Shown here: positions 22,404 through 34,161 of the stretch, one piece after another
How the letters are laid out: each line of letters begins with the position of its first letter
Position numbering within the stretch: the first letter of the stretch is position 1
Assembly: GCA_964019695.1 (NCBI GenBank)
Contig: OZ026531.1
Span: 6,891,701 to 6,955,700 of the forward strand
DNA length: 64,000 bases
DNA from: Loripinus fragilis
Lineage: Eukaryota > Mollusca > Bivalvia > Lucinida > Lucinidae
Reading direction: 5' to 3'
Notes under the pieces: model-generated
Told to the model about the DNA's origin: nothing
What the model saw: the letters and a program-made list of their open reading frames with translations, nothing else
Databases searched by the model: none
Made by a program: the position numbers and the translations under genes

Positions 22404-22485
22404 CTTCCAATCTCTTCAAGGATGTGATATGAGTCTTCTATTGGCGATTTCTTTAACTCGACCTCCATTGGCGTTGGCTCTTGAT
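22404..22485 (-). CDS. unc-89: Exon: Ig-to-kinase 1 linker and first kinase strand
   Basis: An 82-nt exon encoding QEPTPMEVELKKSPIEDSYH and ILEEIGR, the short linker and first beta strand leading into the glycine loop. The acceptor is tcatttcag and the donor gtaata. Both phases fit the neighbours: D completes the codon from the Ig exon and R is split into the N-lobe exon. It was too short to stand out alone; its place between an Ig end and a kinase start supports it. Confidence 0.85.
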
Positions 22486-22820
22486 CTGAAATGAACAATT
22501 AGTTGCATATGTCTTTACTATTTACATAACAAGGCCTTCAGATATCATGGCTTAATGTATTTGTTGCAGACTCTGATGTAGCGTTTCGTTTCACTTCATA
22601 GGGATGTTAACCAACATGCAACTACCAGTTAGCAAAGAAGTACTTCATGAACTCAAATATGGAGCTGTAGCTGTCATGCCAACATAAACAATTTGCAGTG
22701 TAGTGACAGGCATTTTAGTACTGATTGGCAGTTTGAGATATTTAAAATAGGCAAAGACAATGGACATGATACTTGGAATGAATTTAAATTTCAAACTAGT
22801 TTTTCTTATTTTCAGTAACA

Positions 22821-22888
22821 TATGTTGTAGGAACACATTGGAATTGCCTCATAGAGGCATTCCAATGTGTCCCTACAACATATGTCTT
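22821..22888. repeat. Palindrome
   Basis: acatatgttgtaggaacaca and its complement flank the centre cctcatagagg; about 30-bp arms with one or two mismatches. Confidence 0.8.
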
Positions 22889-23262
22889 TTCAATAAATGA
22901 GCTGTTTACCTTAAGCTTTTTAAAAACAGATTCTCAACTGTTTTCATTGTTTCAGTGAAATTAGCATGTAGAAAAGAACAAGTTTTCATGTAGTTTGTCA
23001 TGTACCTTGATAACAATAAAAGATTGCTTATTTTATGTTTTTAACAGCTTATCCTGAGATGTTTCATTGGAACATATTGCTAAATCAGTAGTTGCGTGGT
23101 TGTATTGTTGGTGTGCCTTTAACGATATGAATATGTTACTAAGTGTGCCATATACCTCACTTTCCTATTTGCGTCATATTCCTATATAAGTCATGGTAAC
23201 TTCTACATTATATGAACATATTCTCTAAATAATGACCTATAATGTGTTCAGTGTTTACTTAC

Positions 23263-23544
23263 CTTCTACGACCAGTCTAGCTGTCATGGTAACCTTGCCA
23301 GCTACATTTTCCATAGTACATGCATAGAGTCCACTGTCACCACTAAGAGCATTCTCAATCTCCAGACCCCATACATCAGGTGCTTCATGTATCACCTTGA
23401 TTCGTGTTGAATCTTTCACTGGATGCCAGTCTTTCATCCATTTGGCAGTTGGAGAGGGTACGCCATCTACTCTACAAGTCAGTCTACCCAAGGTACGTGT
23501 AGCAACCACGGTGTCTTGTAATGGCTCAAGTACAGTTGGGGGAT
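23263..23544 (-). CDS. unc-89: Exon: Ig domain just before kinase 1
   Basis: A 282-nt, phase 1-1 exon encoding a full I-set Ig. It starts PPTVLEPLQDTVVATRTLGR, with LTCRVDGVPSPTAKWMKDW for strands B and C and DSGLYACTMENVAGK for strands F and G. Both cysteines and the core Trp are present, and the D-x-G-x-Y-x-C motif is intact. The donor is gtaagt and the acceptor gtattgcag. Confidence 0.93.
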
Positions 23545-23636
23545 CTGCAATACAATAGCAGCTATATTGTTATGTCAACGATATACAACGTGGATATATT
23601 GCATTAACCTATTTATACCAAATAGAAGTTATAAAA

Positions 23637-24860
23637 GTAAGTAAGGGTGCAAAGATCAGGAATCGATACAATGAAGTACCGCACCTGACCCAGGATAGCA
23701 ATGGGAAAGTGACAAACTCATATTAGACATCACAAACGAGAGCCAAGAGGTCAGCCCTTCCCAGCAGGTGACCATAAAGCACATATAAACAGATGCGCAC
23801 ATAGACATAGCAAACACAAGACAGAACAAAAACATTAAAGATCCACAAAAGAAGTACGGCCTTGGAACAGTCAGTAAAATATTTTACTGGAGGGCTTAAA
23901 CCAGTTTAACGGCGCCAACCTCACCCTTAATTCAGATGTGGATCAAGACACATAGATATTTGGTTTGCATGAAAGACCCCTAACTTATCAATGCATCATC
24001 TCCTAAACATATAAATCAAGATATAACAAGGAGATAAAGCAAAGATAAGGACTCAACAGTAAATAAAACTGAATACCGGAGCAAAAGAAATCCAACAGGT
24101 AAACCCTGGTGGGCCCGACAAACAGCCAAAGCATCAGGCCCCTACCATCTTATTTATAGATAAGTCTTTAAGTCGAAACCATCATAGAGTCTGAAGTCCG
24201 ACCCACCGGTGTGCAATTAAAGAGGAAAGCAAAGTTGCCAGCTGTGATTGGGTTGACTACCAAGCATGCAGTCTGTTGCAATACATTAACGTTATAGCCA
24301 ATCTTTTTATAATGGGAAATTATTTTAATGATCTGCGCTGAAAAATTATTAGAGCCAACAATCTTCTTCAATTAATACACCAAGTCACCAAAGAAATCAG
24401 GTTCCGAAAGTCCTTGGCGCAAGAGAGATTTAACTGGACCATTCATTTCCGTTTTTAGGTTGTCATGTGACTTTTAGTGTTCTGTGCCTCTTTGTTATAG
24501 TGCTGTGGGTTGGTCTGCAGTGTATGTTTGTGGCATTTACTGGTCATACTCACCTTTTATGTAATGACCACGTACCAGAAATTGCTACAAACACAATAAA
24601 TAAAATGTGGACCTCATGGTTTATTTATATCATTTCCCATTATAAAAAGATTGGCTATAATATTTATTAATTGCAACAGGTGCATGCTTGGTGGTCAACC
24701 CAATCAAGGTGCCTTGTGGTCACCTGCTGGGAAAGGGCTGTCCTCTTAGCTCTCGTTTACGGTGTCTAACTGTGAATTTGTCACTTTCTCATTGGTATCC
24801 TGGGTCAGGTGTGGTACTTGATTGTATCGATTCCTGATCTTTGCACCCTTACTTACTTAT
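23637..24860. repeat. Nested repeat cluster in an Ig intron
   Basis: Family B in minus orientation (23637-23870) is followed by an inverted repeat (about 24215-24345 against 24625-24715; shared aatgggaaat and tggctataa) that encloses a family-C fragment (24445-24560). A partial family-B copy in plus orientation ends the cluster (24710-24860). Confidence 0.65.
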
Positions 24861-25164
24861 ATTAAAGCTTTTTTAGGGTTTCCCCATTACAAGTATAAGG
24901 AAGCTAATTAGCTCCCCTTCCCCTAGAAGGAGACTTTTAAAACAATTCTCATTAAAGTCCACGGAAACTATATGATGCCATGATTTCCAATCAAATCAGC
25001 CAAATTATTTCATACAGCTTTTCCCCCCGTCCAATGAAATTCGAACATGATTTGCCAACTTGCTAAGAGATACATTTCTTAGTAAAAATGTGAACGGACT
25101 GATGATGATGGACAATGACAGACAATTGACATACTAATACCTCAATTGAATATTTGACTCAAGT

Positions 25165-25510
25165 GAGATATAGAGGATCTAACATAAGTGCTCATGTTTT
25201 ATTGAATTTATTAAACGAGTTGGGGAAAAGAGATAAAATGCGAGGCTTGCCGAGCATTTTATATCTTTTTCGCAACGAGTTTAATAAATTCAATGATACA
25301 GGAGCACGAATGTTAGATTCTATTTATCATATGACAAATACTTTGAAACCTCATTCCTGGTTTAAAAACGTTAAAATTTTGTCATTACATGTTATGTACG
25401 CAATGTTGCTATGGACGTCATAACATTTCCCGTAAATCTATAAACCACTAGTGGTTTATCAATTTTATTGCATGGCGTTATTTCACTCCCAGACGCGACG
25501 TCACATGATA
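25165..25510. mobile_element. Dispersed element family D, reversed copy
   Basis: Reverse complement of 18624-19000, ending cagacgcgacgtca. Contains the hairpin gagataaaatgcgaggcttg. Confidence 0.75.
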
Positions 25511-25575
25511 AAAAACAGTAACAGGTAATATGTACTAAAAACACTAATATTTGTGACAGTAAAGAAGAGATATGT

Positions 25576-25812
25576 GAGCTGCGCCATGTGATATCCAACA
25601 TTGTGGCATTTTGACAAGAATATCCTCAGACGAGCCTATGCACCAAACTTTTAAGCTTAGAAACTCTAAATGATTTTCAGTCAGTAGCTTAACACTCATA
25701 GAATATTCAGGCCACTAGCAAAGGCTCTGATCAGACTGCGCATATGCGCAGGCTGATCTGAGTTTTTGCTGGTCGCACATACCACATTGTTGGAAATCCC
25801 ATGCCGCGGCTC
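25576..25812. mobile_element. MITE, GAGC..GCTC family
   Basis: Starts gagctgcgccatgtgatatc and ends catgccgcggctc. It ends 17 bp from the donor of the Ig exon at 25832. Confidence 0.8.
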
Positions 25813-25831
25813 ATATGTAGACTATACGCAC

Positions 25832-26122
25832 CTGCAAACTCATATTTCACATATTTCACAGCTGATCCACTTTCATTTTCAGCATAGCACTTATAGGTTC
25901 CCATAGTGTCTGGTCCAACCTTCTTAATTTCCAATGTCACAGTTCCAGAAGGACTGATAAAGGCGCTGTATTTATCCTGATAGTCAAGCTTCTCATCGTT
26001 AAGGTACCAGTGGATTGTGGGAAGAGGAAAACCTCTAACCTGAAGAGCTAACTTTCCTTTCTTTCCTTCAACGCCATACTGTGTGTCCCACTTTGGTGTT
26101 GATGTGTATTCAGGCTGTGTGG
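25832..26122 (-). CDS. unc-89: Exon: Ig domain, first of the pair before kinase 1
   Basis: A 291-nt, phase 1-1 exon. It encodes an I-set Ig: KGKLALQVRGFPLPTIHWYL for strands B and C, SGTVTLEIKKVGPDTMGTYK, then CYAENESGSAV. The strand-F Cys is present, but the strand-B position reads L (LALQV) where Cys is expected, so the core disulphide cannot form. Such domains occur in muscle Ig proteins and can still fold. The donor is gtgcgt, and a MITE ends 17 bp beyond it. Confidence 0.9.
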
Positions 26123-26207
26123 CTACAATACATAAAGAGAGGGGAGATTACACGAATGATCAGTTAATATGAAATTTAACAAATTTCATAAATTTCATAT
26201 GACATGG

Positions 26208-26555
26208 CCATGCGTGCGCAGATCCAGAAAGTTTTTTCAGAGGGGGTACAACTTGACTCTGACAATGATTTTTCTCTTTAGTTGCTGATTAGGGGTGAGA
26301 GAGAGGATCCAATAACCACTTAAAGCGGGTCATTGTTGGCCTGCCAGCGAAACGCCATTTAAATGGCGTTTGGCTGGCAGGCCAATTATGGTCCATAATT
26401 GAATACTGGCTTGATAGCTTTGCAATTTTTCAGGGGATCCAGACCAGTATTGCCAAGGATACCTGTGTTTTTATTTCCGTGGTGGTGGGGCGGGGTCGGA
26501 GATGGTCAGCACCCGTTGCCCTCTCGCCTCCTCTGGATCCTCGCATGCCATGAGC
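26208..26555. mobile_element. MITE with central CCAGCGAAACGCCATTTAAATGG palindrome
   Basis: Begins catgcgtgcgcagatccag and ends cctctggatcctcgcatg (inverted). The centre is ggcctgccagcgaaacgcca with its complement. A second copy lies at 49861-50157 and a fragment at 43885-43950. Confidence 0.8.
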
Positions 26556-26858
26556 GTAAGATTCTGTATATCACAATGATTATTTGACTAATATTTAAGA
26601 CTTTTACATGTCTGCATACTCATGTGTTTTTATGTGCACTTTTTATGCGCACTGTCTGATGTGCTGTAATAGCGATTACATCATAGGCAAGTCATTTTGT
26701 CCATCATGCAGTAAGTTTGTTTTGCTTTTGACGAGAGTTCATTTTTGATTGTTCATAATCTGCACACGAATAGTCTTTAAGGTAATGATGATAAAACGAT
26801 CATCGACTGATTCCAATTTAATATGAATTTTTGAGGGCCTACTGCATTCTATCATTAA

Positions 26859-27117
26859 CCCTTTTTGGACTAACGTAATTTCTAATAAAGTTTAAAACAT
26901 TTAAGGCAGGAGGGTCGGTTGTATTTATTGAGGGGTCACAGGCTATAATTCCCCAGCCCCCCCCCCCAAAAAAAAAAAATCATATTTCAGTCTCTGAAGA
27001 TTGATTGTCTTAGCAAGCAGTGAGGATCCTGGTGAAATGCCGCATTTTATGCGGCATTTCATCAGAGTCTTCACTGTTTGCCAAAGTACAAATTTAGGGT
27101 TCCCAGTCTTTAAAGGG
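26859..27117. mobile_element. TTAA-type MITE
   Basis: Left flank TTAA with CCCTTTTTGG; right end AAAGGG followed by TTAT (one change). It ends about 30 bp from the donor of the exon at 27150. A poly-C/poly-A run lies inside. Confidence 0.6.
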
Positions 27118-27149
27118 TTATTAATTGAAGTGTTCATATTCAAACTTAC

Positions 27150-27296
27150 GTATTTGGTCTTTCATACAAATATCTACTTCTTCAGAACCAGCTCTAGAAA
27201 GGTCAAAAGATGTGCTTCTCCCACGTCGAGATACAAGTGCCTGGATGCTGTCACGGGAACCAGATCTACTGCGGATCTTTTGTGGAACATAGTCGT
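27150..27296 (-). CDS. unc-89: Exon: Ser/Arg-rich linker
   Basis: A 147-nt, phase 1-1 exon with acceptor gtattttag and donor gtaagt. It encodes YVPQKIRSRSGSRDSIQALV, SRRGRSTSFDLSRAG and then an acidic SEEVDICMKDQI. RRGRSTSFDL and RSRSGSRDS contain several R-x-x-S sites of basophilic kinases. It is a non-globular linker between FN3 and Ig, read from composition only. No function is claimed. Confidence 0.85.
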
Positions 27297-28037
27297 CTAA
27301 AATACATATATCAAACATTTATACTGAAATATGAGCCCCATAATAGGAAAGTCTAATGTCTAGATTAATATTAAACATATCTGGTGTATATCACATTGAA
27401 ATGTCCTCATTTGTATACAATACGTTTATAAATGTATTGACAATTCAGGCCCCGAGATAAGATTAAGAGAGGGTGAGTAGGCTAGCTGACATATGTTGTG
27501 GGTACTCGGAAACCGTCTCAATGAGAGAGTGCTTTTTGCGTATCCGAAAAATATATATTTAAACAAATGGATACGAAAATATTCACAATTATATGCTGTT
27601 TTTGTTACTTAGGATGATTTAATGGCGTAGGTGCCCATGCATTATTTAGCTTCTTATTACATAGCATAAAATTCCTGGCATGAAAGTTTTTTTAAAAAAA
27701 TACCCGTAAATTGCAATATTATATTTGAAGATAAATCTGTTGAGAAAATGACTAATTATGAAATCATTTAGATGGAGTTTGAATTGAACCTTTGTGTTGA
27801 TTAGCAGCCAGAATTAAACAAAGAAACACAGCCAAAATACTTGATATATGGATGTTTTTTCTTATGTTTGCCTCACATGACAAAATTTGTCTTTAGGATT
27901 TGCAATCAGGTAAGGATTGGAACAAGGCTACAATAGTGTTGATCATGCCATAAACATTTGGATATGTTTCAGTCTATGGACAACTCAAAAGATGTTCTTG
28001 GTATGTTTGCAAACACTATTTGAATGAGTCACGTTAG

Positions 28038-28266
28038 TATTGTCCTGTCAGCAAAGAGTGACAGTGACATCATGCTTTGCTTATAAAGTTATCAGCGACT
28101 TATAATCAATAGATCACTTGTGTATTAATCCTATCCGCAGGATATGATTAATACACATGTGATCTATAGATTCACGTTAGCTCAAGTGAAGTGTACACCT
28201 TAGCTTTTGACTTAGCAATTGTAAACAAAGTATTGTGTCATTGTCACTTTTGGTTGGCATGACAGT
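28038..28266. mobile_element. Palindromic MITE, second copy of the 16278 family
   Basis: Ends tattgtcctgtcagcaaaga and tttggttggcatgacagta; the centre is gatcacttgtgtattaatcc. It ends about 60 bp from the exon at 28330. Confidence 0.8.
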
Positions 28267-28329
28267 AGATATGACACATTTTCCTACCCAATTGTAGTAA
28301 TCAAATAAAACAGTGAAACATTTCATTAC

Positions 28330-28629
28330 CTCTTTCTCTATAGAGCGTCATGGGAAGTGTGGGCTCACTGGTTCCAAAGTCGTTCTTAGCTCTCACTCTA
28401 AACATATAGTCTAGCTCGGGATCCAGCCCAGTGACGTCATATCTGGCTGCTGGTATATCCCTGGCTAAAACTGTCCAAATATGTCCTGGTGGTTCTCGTT
28501 TCTCAATGATATACACAATCGTTGAATTCTTGACATAGGATGGTACCCGTCCAGATGACCATGTCAGAGTGAGGCTGGTGGGTTGGACATTTGATGATAA
28601 AGGTCTATTGGAAGCCATTCTTGGTGGTA
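28330..28629 (-). CDS. unc-89: Exon: FN3 domain
   Basis: A 300-nt, phase 1-1 exon with one whole FN3: PPRMASNRPLSSNVQPTSLT, LTWSSGRVPSYVK, YIIEKREPPGHIW, then LDYMFRVRAKNDFGTSEPT. Core Trp, Tyr (YMFRVRA) and the N-x-F-G turn are all present. It is closely similar in layout to the FN3 exons at 31554 and 38539 (VPP start, SEPTLP near the end), suggesting they arose by module duplication. Confidence 0.93.
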
Positions 28630-28793
28630 CTGTAAAATAATGTAATAGTAGGGCTACAGATTTTTTTCACAATTGGTGGGCCGAAGTGACCCATGGAGCA
28701 AAAATGGTGGGTTAATCAAACTTACGTAAGCTGACATTTGGGTAGTATACTCCACCTACACACTGACACAGACACTTGTATGCATATATGTAT

Positions 28794-29018
28794 ATTGACC
28801 TGTCTTAAGTGGCCACTCATAAAAGAAGACCACAAATTGGTTTTTAAGACCAATAACCGCTTAATGCAGGTCAAAAGTATTGCAGAAAGATCATAGGGGA
28901 GCAGAATGTGCTCTTAGGGGAGCATTTTGCTATTCTTTCGACCTTCATTAAGCTACCATTTGTTATTAAGGTCTTTGTTTTGTCTTTTTTGAGTGGCTGC
29001 TTAAGACAGGGTTTACTG
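28794..29018. mobile_element. MITE, CAGTAAAACCTG family (decayed)
   Basis: Contains the ggccactcataaaagaagac and gagtggctgcttaagacagg segments in inverted arrangement. Other copies: 30557-30761 and 52312-52507. Confidence 0.7.
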
Positions 29019-29247
29019 TATTGAGAAACCTAAAGAACATCTGTTTTGTGGAGTTTGAAGATTCCCTGTCAAATGAACATTTTATTAAATTGAGATTTAT
29101 TCACAGCTAAATAGGATAGGTCCATTGGGCCCACTGCCTTGAAAATTGATGGGCCATATTTTGAAATCATGGGACAATGACCTGGGCCCTCCATAAATCT
29201 GAAAGCCTGACAATAGTACGGGCACAACTCAATAATTCATTGTTTAA

Positions 29248-29486
29248 CCTTTTGACGACCAGAAACCCCTAAACGGGTACTTTGGCAATCAGTGAAGACC
29301 TAATAAATGCTGCATCATGAGGCATTTCATCAGGGTCTGCACTTTTTGCTGAGATAAAATCAATCTTCAGAGAAAGACATACTATATATTTGGAAATTAT
29401 AATCTGTGATCCCTCGATATATACAATGGACCATCCTGACTTAACTGTATCAAACTTAATGGGAAGTTCCATTGGTTTATAAAGGG
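29248..29486. mobile_element. TTAA-type MITE
   Basis: Flanked by TTAA (29244-29247 and 29487-29490), ends CCTTTTGACGACC and AAAGGG. Its internal sequence matches the split copy at 9949. Confidence 0.75.
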
Positions 29487-30556
29487 TTAACAATACATAG
29501 CTATCTAGTGAGAATAGATAATCTGAGGTTTAGTGAGTCTGTATAGACTTCATTACTTTCTATTTGTATATGCTCTTCTAGAGAAGCTGGTGCACCCAAT
29601 AATATAGCTATATGGACCAGCATTCAAAAAGCCATCAGTTCCTGCTCAACAACAATAAAAAGCCCCTCTCTCCAAAAACATCAACTCGAATGACACCAAG
29701 TAAAACTTTACAGACACTCAACTAACTTGAATAATACAAAAATGACTATTTAAAGTTCTGCTCCAATGTAGGAGAAAACATAATTGACATAAACTCTATT
29801 GTTTGAAAATAAACACCTGATTAAATTTCAATTATCTTAGGAACACAATTTGATATATTTAGTTTCAAGTTTCAAGTTTATTTGATACACTCAGGTTATA
29901 CAAATATAACAACATGAGGAGCTAGTACATACAAGCAAATATGAAGTGAAAATATGGCAACACAAATGACTCTAGGATCATCTAAAATGATAGGGAGAGA
30001 AAAAATATCAAAGAAAGAAAAGAAAAAAAATATCAAGAGAGTGACACAATAGGTAGGGTACTAAATAATGTTTGATCAGTATATTGTATCTTTCGTGGGA
30101 AGCGTGGGGTCATTAGAGCGAAACTAAATTTCTTCTGGATATGCCATGCTGTTGGCGAAAATTGTTATTTTGGATTTACGATTTTGGTAAGATTAAATTT
30201 GATATAAGCTGAATATAGAACTTGCAAAACTGGAGAATCTTACTAATTTGTCAATTTCAATTCAATTTAATTTGCGGATTTAGACGTTTGTTAGACATAA
30301 ACTAAGTGTATCTTGGAAAGTAAATTATAAAATTTGTACATTTTGCTTGCACATGCTTTTCCCTTCTGGGAAATTTGGTACTGTCATAAATCATTATGTG
30401 ATACCTATCCTATCTTTAATTTCCAGCTATTATAGATACTAAGTTAATAGCTGCTTATTTAGTTTTATGATTTTAAGGTAGACAGCAAAATATTGCAGAT
30501 CCAGATGTGTCTGCAGGAGAAGCTAGTTGATCTAGCCCTAAGCTGTTTTCAAAATA

Positions 30557-30761
30557 CAACAAAACCAGTGTAAATTTGCCACTCTCAAGAAGACCGAAAA
30601 ATAGTTTTCAAGACCAATTATGGCTTAATGCAGGTCAAAAGTATTGCAAAATGCTCCAAGGGGAGCATTCTGCAATTCTTTCGACCTTCATTGAGCTATC
30701 ATTTGTCATTGAGATCTTTGTTTTGTCTATTTATGAGTGGCCCTTTACACAAGTTTTACTG
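30557..30761. mobile_element. MITE, CAGTAAAACCTG family
   Basis: Internal caggtcaaaagtattgcaaa and gagcattctgcaattctttc segments match 52312-52507. It ends about 45 bp from the exon at 30807. Confidence 0.75.
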
Positions 30762-30806
30762 TATACCATACTCCAGTAAAGAGGAACTAGATTTAATTGC
30801 AATTAC

Positions 30807-30917
30807 CCCCAGCTGTAAGGGTCTCCAGAAGTTTAGTATCTAGTTTGGCCTCGTCTGGCTTCAACTCTCGTTCCATGCTCGACAGTCTTGATCCTGGTCT
30901 TGAGCTGGGTCTCGAAC
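30807..30917 (-). CDS. unc-89: Exon: second Ser/Arg-rich linker
   Basis: A 111-nt, phase 1-1 exon between two FN3 exons. It encodes SRPSSRPGSRLSSMERELKP and then DEAKLDTKLLETLTAG. The first part resembles the linker at 27150 (R-S-x-S-G-S-R); the second part is a probable short helix. The donor is gtaatt. The acceptor tatacatttaag has a weak pyrimidine tract, but it is the only choice that keeps the frame. The other two frames are closed. Confidence 0.72.
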
Positions 30918-31255
30918 CTTAAATGTATACAGGTATATAAAAATGAAATTGATTGTATTTTCAGCATTACGTATAGTCCTTTCCATAATAGTTTTACTGG
31001 ACTTAGCTATATCTCAAACAATTTTTTATGATATCGAAGCAAAATCTCAACTGATGCTTACATGAGTTTGGTTTTCGATATTGCTTAAAACTGAATAACT
31101 GGCAACTATTTAAAATAAATAAAAGCGATTCGAATAATTACCATATATTGTAAACCTAGTAGATAAGTTTGTATTGGTCACCTTTGGTAATTGATCAGCA
31201 ACGGTTCTATAGTATGAATTGATCTTTTAACGTAATCAAAAGGGCACTCTCTCTA

Positions 31256-31468
31256 GGGTAAAGTTGGGTCAACTCGGACAGTCGTCTAAATTTAGACAGC
31301 GACCTTGTTTCTTTTATTTTTGAATGATTGGAATAAAAACTAAATAAACTAAACAAACAGTGAAAATTCTGATGAGAGGGCTTAAAAGGAGCCATCTCAT
31401 CTGGATTCACACTGTTTGCAAATGTGTGTCTGAATTTACCCGATGTCCGAATTTACCCAACTTTACCC
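31256..31468. mobile_element. MITE with TA target site, GGGTAAAG family
   Basis: Flanked by TA. Ends GGGTAAAGTTGGGT and ACCCAACTTTACCC are inverted repeats. Second copy at 38342-38531. The TA duplication suggests mobilisation by a Tc1/mariner-class transposase. Confidence 0.85.
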
Positions 31469-31553
31469 TAACTTTGCTCTCAGGGTAATTTGGTTCTGAT
31501 AAGAGTTAGAAATTAAAACTGGAGTCACATGACTATCGTGACCATTACTTTAC

Positions 31554-31850
31554 CTGATCTTTTTATCATTATAGGCAATGTTGGTTCACTTGGCCCAAAC
31601 TCAGTCTCGGCTCTAACTCTGATGTGATAATCTCTGGTATGATTCATGCCCTCCAACGTATATTGGCAATCTACTACACCCGCCTCCTGTCGCTTCCAGC
31701 TGGTTTCTGGTGGCTCTTTCACCTCGATGACGTAAGTTATTGGTGTCTGAGTGGCATAAGCTGGGATTCGAGCTGGGACCCAGGAGAACCATATAGATTC
31801 AGGTGATTGTGTGATGATCTTTGGTGTGTCCATTGGAAGTTTTGGTGGGA
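31554..31850 (-). CDS. unc-89: Exon: FN3 domain
   Basis: A 297-nt, phase 1-1 exon with one whole FN3. It begins PPKLPMDTPKIITQSPESIW, with FSWVPARIPAYAT, ITYVIEVKEPPETSW and RDYHIRVRAETEFGPSEPT. The core Trp, the Tyr-His-Ile-Arg-Val strand and the F-G turn are seen. The acceptor is ctatttacag and the donor gtaaag. Confidence 0.93.
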
Positions 31851-33270
31851 CTGTAAATAGGACAAGAAGAGTTTCATACTTCAAATAATATACATCTTGG
31901 GAAATTTAATAATTAGCAAGGGACAGTGTAACATTTAACTATAAAGAACAATAATAGCAACTGACAAAGCCAGTTAATACTCTAATAATTAAACAACGAA
32001 TACAAATAAACATATATTAAATCATAAAAACTGTATTTTATATATGTATTTGCCAATTTAAATAGATAGTTTAATTTAAATCATTGCTTCTAATACTACA
32101 TATTGATGTGGTTCATTAATATATCTATGCCTGGTGTATTTCCTGTATGATTCATATCAAAGTTAGGCTAGTCAAATTATCAGTCAAAAGAACATTTTTC
32201 TCTGTTTTATATTTTGTTTTTACCTTACTTCGAAAAGCATTCAATCCACGAATGGCTCAGTGTTTAATAAGATGATAAACTTTGTTAATGGAAAACTTTG
32301 TAAGTAGTCGCATTGATAATGACAATTTGTTTATAGCGGCCACCATTCTATTAAGCGGGAAGAAACCTTATAAGCATGAGAGTCTGACAAACAAGCCCTT
32401 ATTAAACCATGCAATCTGCCACAAACCCGATCAAAATTGGATATAAAATGAGAAAGTTAGAGCAATTTTGTAAATCAAAATTCTGACATCTATTAAGCCA
32501 ATGGAGGTCACCGTTTCGATATTTAATTAACTTCCTGCTTAATTGAAAAGTCAATAAAATCCCCATTTTCAATGCAAATTGTACAGATTGTTTTCAAAAT
32601 CGTCTATTTTCAACAGATGAATCAATAAAACTGCAATGTAAGTTGAAATGAACATCAGGAAACAAGTTGTTTTGTTAATGCATATATAATTAGGGCTGTG
32701 TGACGTCACTCAGCATAAAAATGGCTGCCATCAATTGCTTTCAATCGTCTATTATAAAACATTTATAACCTTCTTATTTTTTAATCGATTTTGATAGGGT
32801 TTGCGGCATTTTGCATAATTCAATAAGGACTTGCATTTGAGATACATCTGCCTTCAAAGTTGTCGTCCCCTTTAAACATAGTACAATTCAAAAACATTTG
32901 CACACATAGAGATAGTGTATCGTTAGTATATTTGTTTTAATTTACATACTACTCTTCATTTGATGATTCACATTCATAGTCTATTCTATTAAATTCTGTA
33001 CTTTTCTCTTTATGTCAAAATATAAACATACAGTCAATCATGAACATCAAGAGCACATTAGGGTGATGTGCCACCTTTGAACATAAAAACTGTTCTAACT
33101 TAATATAAAATATTACACTTTTAGTATGCCAAAAGTAATTGTAAAATAGATATATACTTTTGTAAGTTAGAACAGTGTCCTTTTTAAAGACTACTAACCC
33201 CATGTTACATGTACCATTTTTTCTACCCTTTATTTGTAATAACAGGCAAATATTTAATCTTGTGAATTGG

Positions 33271-33272
33271 TT

Positions 33273-33303
<31 letters not shown>

Positions 33304-33304
33304 T

Positions 33305-33337
<33 letters not shown>

Positions 33338-33362
33338 GACAGATAGTTAGACAGACAGACAG
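33271..33362. repeat. GA and GACA microsatellite
   Basis: Simple runs of agagag followed by agacagacag. Confidence 0.95.
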
Positions 33363-33552
33363 AGAAAATCATGATATAAAACACTTTTAACATATTTCAT
33401 AAAGGAAGCAATGCCATGAAAAGCAAATCAACATTATAAAAAGATGCTTTAAAATGTTAAAAGCAGAATGGAATTGGCCTCTAGTAAACGCATTAGTGAA
33501 ATCATAATACTAAGTTTCAGTAGTAGACAAATAAGATGTCGCATAGTACAGT

Positions 33553-33566
33553 TATTATTATTATTA

Positions 33567-33615
<49 letters not shown>
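33553..33615. repeat. TTA microsatellite
   Basis: About 20 near-perfect att/tta units. The apparent poly-Asn or poly-Leu reading frames here are artefacts. Confidence 0.95.
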
Positions 33616-33616
<1 letters not shown>

Positions 33617-33927
33617 TGTAACATTAATAGGTAAGTACAAAGCACATGATAATGAGGATTGGTAGTCTGATTAATTAATGCGATGTTATTAATGAGTTGC
33701 TTTGCTCGTAAACTTATATTGCTATGGTGTGACAAAAAGGGAAGATGCATGGAAAATATAAGCGTATTTTAGACCTTGTTATGGATATTGCGAGGGATAT
33801 TGTGATGAATATGGCTGGATGTTGATAAGTAGGTAATGTGATTTGGTTGTAAAAGGGGTTTAGGTAAATGAAAATATAAAGATTGGTGTAATGAAATTAT
33901 AAATTATATAAGTCACATATTTATTAA

Positions 33928-34161
33928 CCCTTTGAACACCAGAAAGTCCTAAACGAGTACTTTAGGAAAAGAGAGGACCCAGAAGAAATAATTTTGCATT
34001 TTACCAAGATCAACGCTGTTTGCTAAGATTAAAAAACACACCAGGGACTGACGTTTATCTCAATTTGAAATTCTTAACCTTTGACCGCCTGATATAATCA
34101 ATGAAATGTCCCAGGCTTAAAGTATCAATCCAGTTGGAATTATTCATTGGAATTCAAAGGG
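33928..34161. mobile_element. TTAA-type MITE
   Basis: Perfect TTAA duplications at 33924-33927 and 34162-34165; ends CCCTTTGA and TCAAAGGG. The clearest piggyBac-like MITE in the window; the class is inferred from the target site and the CCCTTT end. Confidence 0.8.
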
